Shown here piece by piece: positions 59,113-64,000 of a stretch of DNA of 64,000 bases (positions within the stretch are counted from its first letter, which is position 1; every line of letters begins with the position of its first letter). The notes below the pieces were generated by a model, which did not search any database, was not told the DNA's origin, and worked only from the letters and a program-made list of their open reading frames with translations. This DNA comes from Paenibacillus harenae (GTDB lineage Bacteria; Bacillota; Bacilli; Paenibacillales; Paenibacillaceae). The stretch covers positions 248,001-312,000 of the forward strand of contig NZ_JAUSST010000005.1 in NCBI RefSeq assembly GCF_030812415.1, written 5' to 3'. A program made the position numbers and the translations under genes.

Positions 59113-59352
59113 AAAGAAACCCCTCCAATAGTGTATGCTTGCCTACCTGCCTGTCCGTACAATAGTAGTGGTTCAATAGTAGCATGTATTTCCAGTTTTC
59201 ACTATAGGGGGAACGCTGCTGCCGCGGCTTTTTTGTGGATAATGTCATGTGTTTTGTCGAAAAAGATTCAAGCGACGCAAAATAACCCGCAAGCTAGTTC
59301 TAGCCTACGGGTTAGCGGTTACGGTACATAGAATTGTTTACGTCATGCTCGC

Positions 59353-59874
59353 CTAGACAGGAAGCTTGTCCAAGACGCTCGCTGCAGGCGCGCCTTCAAT
59401 CGCGACCTCCAACAGCCCGTCGAAATAAAGCTGATGCAGATGAAGAATCAAGCCGCTCTGAATGTCGATCGACTTCACGTTAGCTGAATCGCCGTTGCTC
59501 GCTTGGAGCATGCAGTTATGCTTGAAATAAGCGACGCCCGTATCCTCGAACAAGCCGAATGCGCCAAGCGGAAGCGTCGTGTTGAGCTTCGCGGCGAGGC
59601 TGAGCAGCTCGCGGTAATGGGCGGCAGGCACTTCCTCGGCAAGCGTGACGAACGTCTGCAGGAAATATAGCCCCGCTTCGTCCGCATCGGCTAAGCCGGG
59701 CAGGAAGGACAGTTCCATATGAATGTTGCGATGCTCTTGGCCAATCTCATCGAACAAAATAACGAGCGTGGCAGGCGCTTCCTCGGTCGCTTCCACAATC
59801 GAGGATATAAGTCCGATCTCAACGTATCGCGCCTTCAATTGGTAAAGCATGTCGTTCGGTGAATGAGCTGTCAT
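59353..59874 (-). CDS. Unrecognised small protein, possibly a chaperone-like fold
   Basis: The 173-residue soluble protein has no signal peptide. It begins MTAHSPNDMLYQLKARYVEI and contains ATLVILFDEIGQEHRNIHME, QTFVTLAEEVPAAHYRELLS with LAAKLNTTLPLGAFGLFEDT, and VAYFKHNCML. The alpha-beta order is reminiscent of YbjN/type III secretion chaperone-like domains, but that is a weak fold impression. ATG 59874 is preferred over 59892 because GAGGG lies eight bases upstream. It lies 240 bases upstream of the LQRSAGN-motif gene on the same strand and could be its chaperone or immunity partner (inference). Confidence 0.6.
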   Translation of the reverse strand: MTAHSPNDMLYQLKARYVEIGLISSIVEATEEAPATLVILFDEIGQEHRNIHMELSFLPGLADADEAGLYFLQTFVTLAEEVPAAHYRELLSLAAKLNTTLPLGAFGLFEDTGVAYFKHNCMLQASNGDSANVKSIDIQSGLILHLHQLYFDGLLEVAIEGAPAASVLDKLPV

Positions 59875-60152
59875 GTTCAGGCCCTCTTCCATTCCAGTCT
59901 ATTCCATCGTTCGGGTTTTCGTACAAGCATTGCAGTAGCTCTATACTAGCATGATATTCCGGTTATGACTACCGACCGGGAAGCATCCATAGCCATCGGC
60001 AAGCCTGAACCGTTATCCAAAATACGGTTATTGAATGGCATGCAACGGGGCATCCTTCCTATATAACAAATGCTTAAGAATAAAGCCGCCGCGATCGGCA
60101 TTTTAATATATAAGCGTTCATACGGCTCTATGAAGATGAAAAGGGGACGAAA

Positions 60153-61067
60153 ATGATGCATATCGATTGCGCCATCATCGGCGGAGGACCTGCGGGACTC
60201 AGTGCGGCCTTAGTACTCGGACGCTCACGGCGGCATGTGCTGTTGTTCGACGATAATCGACCGAGAAATGCGGTTGCGCGCGAGTCGCACGGATTCATAA
60301 CAAGGGACGGCGTGAAGCCGAGCGAGTTCAGAGCGATCGCGCATCAAGATATCGCCCGGTACCCTTCCGTAACGGTAAAGTCGCAGCGCGTAACCGAAGT
60401 AAGGCATAGCGGCAGGGGGAGCTTCCATGTGAGGACGGGCGACGGCATTGTTTATCATTCGCGCACGATCATTCTGGCGGCGGGACTTAAGGAGTCGCTG
60501 CCCGCCGTTCCCCAGATTCAGGATTATTACGGCAAAAGCTTATTCAGCTGTCCGTACTGCGACGGCTGGGAGCTGCGGGATAAGCCGCTGGTCGTCATCG
60601 GAGAGAGCGGCTCGCATGCGGTGTCGCTAGCCAAGTTCGTATACAACTGGAGCAAAGACTTGGTCGTATGCACGAACGGCAGGCAAGTGCTGACGCAGGA
60701 GCAGTTTGCGATGTTCGCCCGCAAAGGCATCCGGGTACAGTCGCAGCGGATTAGGGCGCTTAAGGGGAGCGGCGGACAGCTCCAGAGCGTCCAGTTCGAG
60801 GACGGTTCGGAAATTAAACGGGCGGGGGGCTTTGTATCGCCGAAATGGCGGCATGCGATCGATTTCGGAGAGAAGCTGGGCTGCGCGATGAACGAGCATG
60901 GCGGTCTCGTGAAGGATGAATATGGCCGTACCACGGTACGGGGCGTATATGCTGCGGGCGACGGCGCGCTTATTACGCCGGCGCAGCTTATTATTGCCGC
61001 CGGGGACGGCAGCCGCGCCGCGCTCGGCGTGAACGGCGATATCATTAACGAGGACTTCGATCGATAG
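60153..61067 (+). CDS. Thioredoxin-reductase-like FAD/NAD(P) oxidoreductase
   Basis: The 304-residue flavoprotein has the FAD motif DCAIIGGGPAGLSAALVLGR and a central PYCDG segment with a Cys pair (FSCPYCDGWEL), similar in place to the redox-active CATC of thioredoxin reductase. The NAD(P)-binding segment is VVIGESGSHAVSLAKFV, where the usual GGGxSA is altered. The C-terminal FAD contact is GVYAAGDGALITPAQLIIAA. Such low-molecular-weight reductases act on thioredoxin-like, bacillithiol or dithiol natural-product substrates; the altered NADPH loop leaves the donor uncertain. AAAGGGGACG precedes the ATG pair. Confidence 0.88.
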   Translation: MMHIDCAIIGGGPAGLSAALVLGRSRRHVLLFDDNRPRNAVARESHGFITRDGVKPSEFRAIAHQDIARYPSVTVKSQRVTEVRHSGRGSFHVRTGDGIVYHSRTIILAAGLKESLPAVPQIQDYYGKSLFSCPYCDGWELRDKPLVVIGESGSHAVSLAKFVYNWSKDLVVCTNGRQVLTQEQFAMFARKGIRVQSQRIRALKGSGGQLQSVQFEDGSEIKRAGGFVSPKWRHAIDFGEKLGCAMNEHGGLVKDEYGRTTVRGVYAAGDGALITPAQLIIAAGDGSRAALGVNGDIINEDFDR

Positions 61068-61333
61068 CGCCTTTTGCATGATCCTTCATACAAGGAATCG
61101 CGAATAAGCGATCCGATTAAAACCAAATCCGTTCGATGAACCAATATAATCCGACAAGCTCAATAAATCCCGATAAACCATAGGCGGCCTTGCGATGAGC
61201 GGCAATAGGACGGCAAGATTCGTATGACCTAGTTCATACCATTCATCCTGTGGGTCCGTTAAGTGGTAATTACGCTGTCGCGATAAATAAGGGAAGTTTT
61301 TGCTCCATTGTTCATGAATATCCTTTGAATAAG

Positions 61334-62272
61334 CTAACTAGGCAGCGCGAGCAGCCAACCGCGTTCCTCCTCATAAGCATGCGTCCAGCCTTGATAGGCG
61401 TAGAAGCGAAGGCGGTCCAGACCTTTGTAATAGCGAGCGCCTGCATAGCGCTCCAGGAATTGCGGAATCGGATTGCCGATCCGCTCGTAATGAAGCCGGA
61501 ACGCCTCCGGTATGTCATGGCCGGGGACGGCGCCCGCGATCGTCGCGATATCGACGACAAAATCGCCATACATCGCGTTCGCGTCGATAATGCCAGTCAC
61601 CTTCGTCCCGTCCGACACGATGTTCCATTGGTGGCAGTCGTTATGCACGAAATAACGATGAGGCTCATTATATGCGCTATAAGAGAGCAGACGGTGATAG
61701 ATTTCCTCGAAAATATCCCGTTCCAGACAGCTGGTGCGGAACAGCTCATGCCAATTTTCCCAGAACGTTCCCGTTTGGTCCTCGGCAAAGTTCTTTCGAA
61801 TGTAGTCGCCCCATGTGCGGCACTCGCCATTGCCCGTGCGGGTAATAAAACCGAAGCCCGAGGTACTGCTGTCAAGCGGCACCTGATTCATCTCGCTGAT
61901 CGCGCGGACGAGATCGGGAAGCACGATCGCCTTCTGCTCATCGGGCAAATCGGCTATTACATTCCCGGGTATGTATTCACGGATGACGAAGTTGTGTTTG
62001 CCGTCCGTGCCGCGGCCGAATACTTGCTGGTAACGGGCGCCGCCGGCGATGAGCAGATTGGCGACGTATTTGCTCCGCACATACTCGGCTTCGTCGCCCG
62101 GCTCGGCTCTGCCGAAGCCGACGACATAGGACTTGCCGTCCTTCTTGAATGAGAAAACGGAGCTGAAGTGGCCGCTTCCGATGGGTGCGACAGCCTCGGC
62201 CGGTTCGCCCCAGTGGCGAAGCAACAGCTCCTCGGCGTCCTTGACGGTTAGCTCGGGACTCGTTTGTGCCAT
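61334..62272 (-). CDS. Aminoglycoside phosphotransferase-fold kinase
   Basis: The 312-residue protein has the APH/choline-kinase fold. The N-lobe has GSGHFSSVFSFKKDGKSYVV. The catalytic loop is FVHNDCHQWNIV (Asp as base, Asn for metal) and the metal Asp lies in VTGIIDANAMYGDFVVD. ATG 62272 is chosen because AGGAGGTGCC lies eight bases upstream; a longer frame to 62344 is less likely. In Gram-positive bacteria such kinases more often act on small metabolites or in self-protection than as true resistance enzymes. The substrate is unknown. Confidence 0.87.
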   Translation of the reverse strand: MAQTSPELTVKDAEELLLRHWGEPAEAVAPIGSGHFSSVFSFKKDGKSYVVGFGRAEPGDEAEYVRSKYVANLLIAGGARYQQVFGRGTDGKHNFVIREYIPGNVIADLPDEQKAIVLPDLVRAISEMNQVPLDSSTSGFGFITRTGNGECRTWGDYIRKNFAEDQTGTFWENWHELFRTSCLERDIFEEIYHRLLSYSAYNEPHRYFVHNDCHQWNIVSDGTKVTGIIDANAMYGDFVVDIATIAGAVPGHDIPEAFRLHYERIGNPIPQFLERYAGARYYKGLDRLRFYAYQGWTHAYEEERGWLLALPS

Positions 62273-62405
62273 GACGATGCGGCACCTCCTCTTTTTTCCA
62301 AAAGTATAGGTTATGGAACGAAAAGGCAACAAGATGAAAAACAACTATAGCTAAACGATACCGCTGCGACGCCACGCGTTGACAGAAGTCGCCTGTCATG
62401 GCGCG

Positions 62406-62972
62406 TTATTCGGTGAGAAGCGTAATAGTAGCGGAGGAAGGGGCAAACTGCTGCGATTGTGCGAACGGGCTGCTTGCCTCATGCAAGGATACGAGTACAT
62501 CGTAGTCGCCGATGTCTCCCAGTATGAGTTTGGAATCCTGCCACCGCTCAGGTATAAACGTCCAAGTGTTATGGACCGTATTGCCAGGAGCGAGCGTGGA
62601 TGTCACAAGGTCAGCTGTACATGCCCGATCGTCCTGTTTGACCGCAAGCCGCGTATTCGTTTCTTGATGAACGAGATCAACGCCGACATGGGTAGGGCAA
62701 CTGGAGCTTCCCGACGTATAATTAATCGGCTCGTCGCCTTTATTCGTCACTTGGGCGTATACTTCGATTTCATCGTTCAAGCTGAATTGATTGCTGTTCA
62801 GACGGAATTCATACGCCAAGTCGCCTATTGTCTCTTGGTGATGGATCGGGGCAACGGGTTCGGGAAAGCTCCGCGAGCCATTCATAGCGAATGCATCGGT
62901 AAAAGCAGCAAGACTCGCAGCGCTTGCAACGGCCAGGAAGGCTGCCAAGCTAAACAAGCGTTTATTCTTCAT
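62406..62972 (-). CDS. Secreted BsuPI-like domain protein
   Basis: The 188-residue protein starts with a signal peptide (FSLAAFLAVASAASLAAFTDAFA). An Ig-like domain follows (YEFRLNSNQFSLNDEIEVYA with QVTNKGDEPINYTSGSSSCP, then LAPGNTVHNTWTFIPE), as in the intracellular proteinase inhibitor BsuPI family. Two Cys residues (SSSCPTH and DRACTAD) may form a disulfide. Because it is exported it is probably not an intracellular inhibitor; a surface or protease-modulating role is possible. ATG 62972 has AAGGAG ten bases upstream. Confidence 0.78.
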   Translation of the reverse strand: MKNKRLFSLAAFLAVASAASLAAFTDAFAMNGSRSFPEPVAPIHHQETIGDLAYEFRLNSNQFSLNDEIEVYAQVTNKGDEPINYTSGSSSCPTHVGVDLVHQETNTRLAVKQDDRACTADLVTSTLAPGNTVHNTWTFIPERWQDSKLILGDIGDYDVLVSLHEASSPFAQSQQFAPSSATITLLTE

Positions 62973-63103
62973 AGCGATACGCTCCTTGATATAAGGGATG
63001 GATTTCAACTGTATGACGTACCCGCTGCCAAAATGTTGCTTTTATATGTATTCCTTATTATGGTAGTGGGAAGAGAATGCCTTTTTGAAAGCGAGGAAAT
63101 GAT

Positions 63104-63898
63104 GTGCTAAATAACGATAGAGACGAAGCAGCATTGCCGCAGCCGTTGATATCATTGACGAGCGATTGCCGCTGGCGGCGCATTACGATCGGCATGTCGG
63201 CTTCGCGTACGTACCGATTGAGCCGCGGACAGGAGGCAAGTTATTTGAAGGTGCAATCGATGGAAGCGGGCGGCTGTCTCTTGGACGAGAAAGATCGGAT
63301 ACAGTGGCTGCAAGGGAAACTGCCGGTACCGGAGCTGCTGTACTACGATAGGGATGAAAGCAATGAGTATTTGCTGCTCTCGGAAGTAGCCGGGTTGATC
63401 GCTTCGGATAAGGCGCACGAAGCCATGCTGCCCCAGCTTATGGCGCAATTGGCGGTCGGCCTCAAAGCAGTTCATGCCGTAGACATTACGGACTGTCCGT
63501 TCGACCGTACGCTGGGCAAGGTGTTGGAGGAAGCGCGGCAGAGAACGGAACAGGGCTTAGTGGACGAGGACGACTTTGACGAGGAGCGGCAGGGAATGAG
63601 CGCTGCGGCTATATATCAACAATTGTTGGAGAACAGGCCGCAGGCGGAGGAGCTTGTGTTTACGCATGGAGACTACTGTTTGCCGAACATTATATTGCAT
63701 AAGGGGAAGGTTAGCGGGTTGATCGATTGGGGAAGAGCGGGAATCGCGGACAAATATCAAGATTTGGCGCTGGCGGTCAGGAGCATCGCGCATAACTTCG
63801 GCGAAGGGCATGTCTCCGCATTCCTTGAGGCCTATGGACTGCAGGAGGCAGACAAGGCGAAGCTGGAGTATTACAAGCTGCTGGACGAGTTTTTCTGA
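63104..63898 (+). CDS. APH(3')-type aminoglycoside phosphotransferase-like protein
   Basis: The 264-residue protein matches the APH(3') family over its full length. The ATP-binding N-lobe has SASRTYRLSRGQEASYLKVQ, the catalytic loop is FTHGDYCLPNIIL with Asp as base and Asn for metal, and the metal site is GLIDWGRAGIADKYQDLALA. The typical C-terminus is YYKLLDEFF. True APH(3') enzymes phosphorylate kanamycin and neomycin; chromosomal relatives in Paenibacillus may give intrinsic resistance or serve another substrate. The start is GTG 63104 with GAGGAAATGAT upstream. No mobile element is next to it. Confidence 0.9.
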   Translation: MLNNDRDEAALPQPLISLTSDCRWRRITIGMSASRTYRLSRGQEASYLKVQSMEAGGCLLDEKDRIQWLQGKLPVPELLYYDRDESNEYLLLSEVAGLIASDKAHEAMLPQLMAQLAVGLKAVHAVDITDCPFDRTLGKVLEEARQRTEQGLVDEDDFDEERQGMSAAAIYQQLLENRPQAEELVFTHGDYCLPNIILHKGKVSGLIDWGRAGIADKYQDLALAVRSIAHNFGEGHVSAFLEAYGLQEADKAKLEYYKLLDEFF

Positions 63899-63926
63899 TT
63901 AAGCTTCTGACGATCAAGTCGCTGCG

Positions 63927-63974
63927 AAAAAAAAGGCTATCCCCTCTGCCGTTGAGACCGGGTGGGACAGCCTT
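63927..63974 (-). terminator. Terminator of a leftward gene beyond the window
   Basis: AAGGCTGTCCC (minus strand) pairs with GGGGATAGCCTT with G-U pairs, followed by a run of T residues (plus-strand A8 at 63927-63934). The T-run points leftward, so it ends a minus-strand transcript that starts to the right of the window. Confidence 0.75.
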
Positions 63975-64000
63975 ACTCTTGCGCGTCTTATTCCTCGCGA

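Noticed and set aside
61250..62152. A 300-codon plus-strand open frame opposite the APH-fold kinase
   Set aside because: Antisense shadow without its own start signals.
63104..63898. Acquired antibiotic-resistance cassette
   Set aside because: The APH(3')-type gene has no insertion sequence, integron element or compositional break next to it, so a chromosomal intrinsic gene is more likely.

Overview
The window looks like chromosome from a spore-former of the Paenibacillaceae (Paenibacillus or Cohnella type). Supporting signs are strong AGGAGG ribosome binding sites, moderate-to-high G+C, Bacillus-style promoters and terminators, a yjlC-ndh operon, a TerD/TerC/TelA cluster arranged like the yce region of Bacillus, TnrA/GlnR-type boxes, and several families typical of Paenibacillus (BtrH-type proteins, a very large modular pectinolytic enzyme). 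I see no rRNA, tRNA, CRISPR array, prophage or transposase. All coordinates, starts and motifs were read by eye; no database search was run.

Layout. 1-2017: the 3' part of a sugar ABC importer operon ending in a GH43 glycosidase. 2160-4799: greA, a coiled-coil protein and a membrane-anchored polysaccharide deacetylase. 4858-6505 (minus): type II NADH dehydrogenase and its DUF1641 partner behind a possible Rex site. 6942-7597: a decayed gene. 7692-9197: alkyltransferase-like protein, glutathione peroxidase behind an OhrR-like operator, and a winged-helix protein. 9414-12048: chemoreceptor and methyltransferase. 12407-15131: an NMT1/THI5-type ABC importer. 15500-17525 (minus): a GH114-like protein and an N-acetylglucosamine-type kinase. 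17809-22368: two glycosyltransferases, a GDP-mannose pyrophosphorylase-like protein and a metallo-beta-lactamase-fold hydrolase.

22772-35883 is the most elaborate block. It holds four TerD proteins, TerC, then a tightly overlapping five-gene biosynthetic module (C-C bond lyase, TRSP phosphoribosyltransferase, StiP/PELOTA protein, HAD phosphatase, ATP-grasp ligase), then an XpaC-like protein, TelA and an MTHFR-like protein. This is the tellurite-resistance-type stress system proposed to make a nucleoside-like metabolite. The lyase gene appears to start with CTG.

35986-41076 holds a 32-residue membrane peptide, an ECF sigma factor operon, a flavin reductase, a second sigma factor gene broken by a frameshift, and two BtrH-type proteins. 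41120-46988 is a nitrite-assimilation locus: nirB-nirD-cobA on the minus strand and, divergently, an ANTAR regulator and a TrpD-like protein. The nirB leader contains two hexaloop hairpins of the ANTAR-binding class that overlap a terminator, and two TnrA/GlnR boxes sit on the two divergent promoters. This gives a readable two-layer control circuit: nitrogen status at initiation, nitrate/nitrite sensing by antitermination.

47181-50713 is a heterodimeric ABC exporter. 51350-57532 encodes a 2060-residue secreted enzyme that fuses a rhamnogalacturonan acetylesterase to a family 11 rhamnogalacturonan lyase, behind a cre-like site. 57609-59874 (minus) holds a frameshifted LQRSAGN-motif protein, possibly a cargo of a contractile injection system, and a small companion. 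The window ends with a thioredoxin-reductase-like flavoprotein, two aminoglycoside-phosphotransferase-fold kinases and a secreted BsuPI-like protein. Two families of short intergenic repeats occur in the long gaps.
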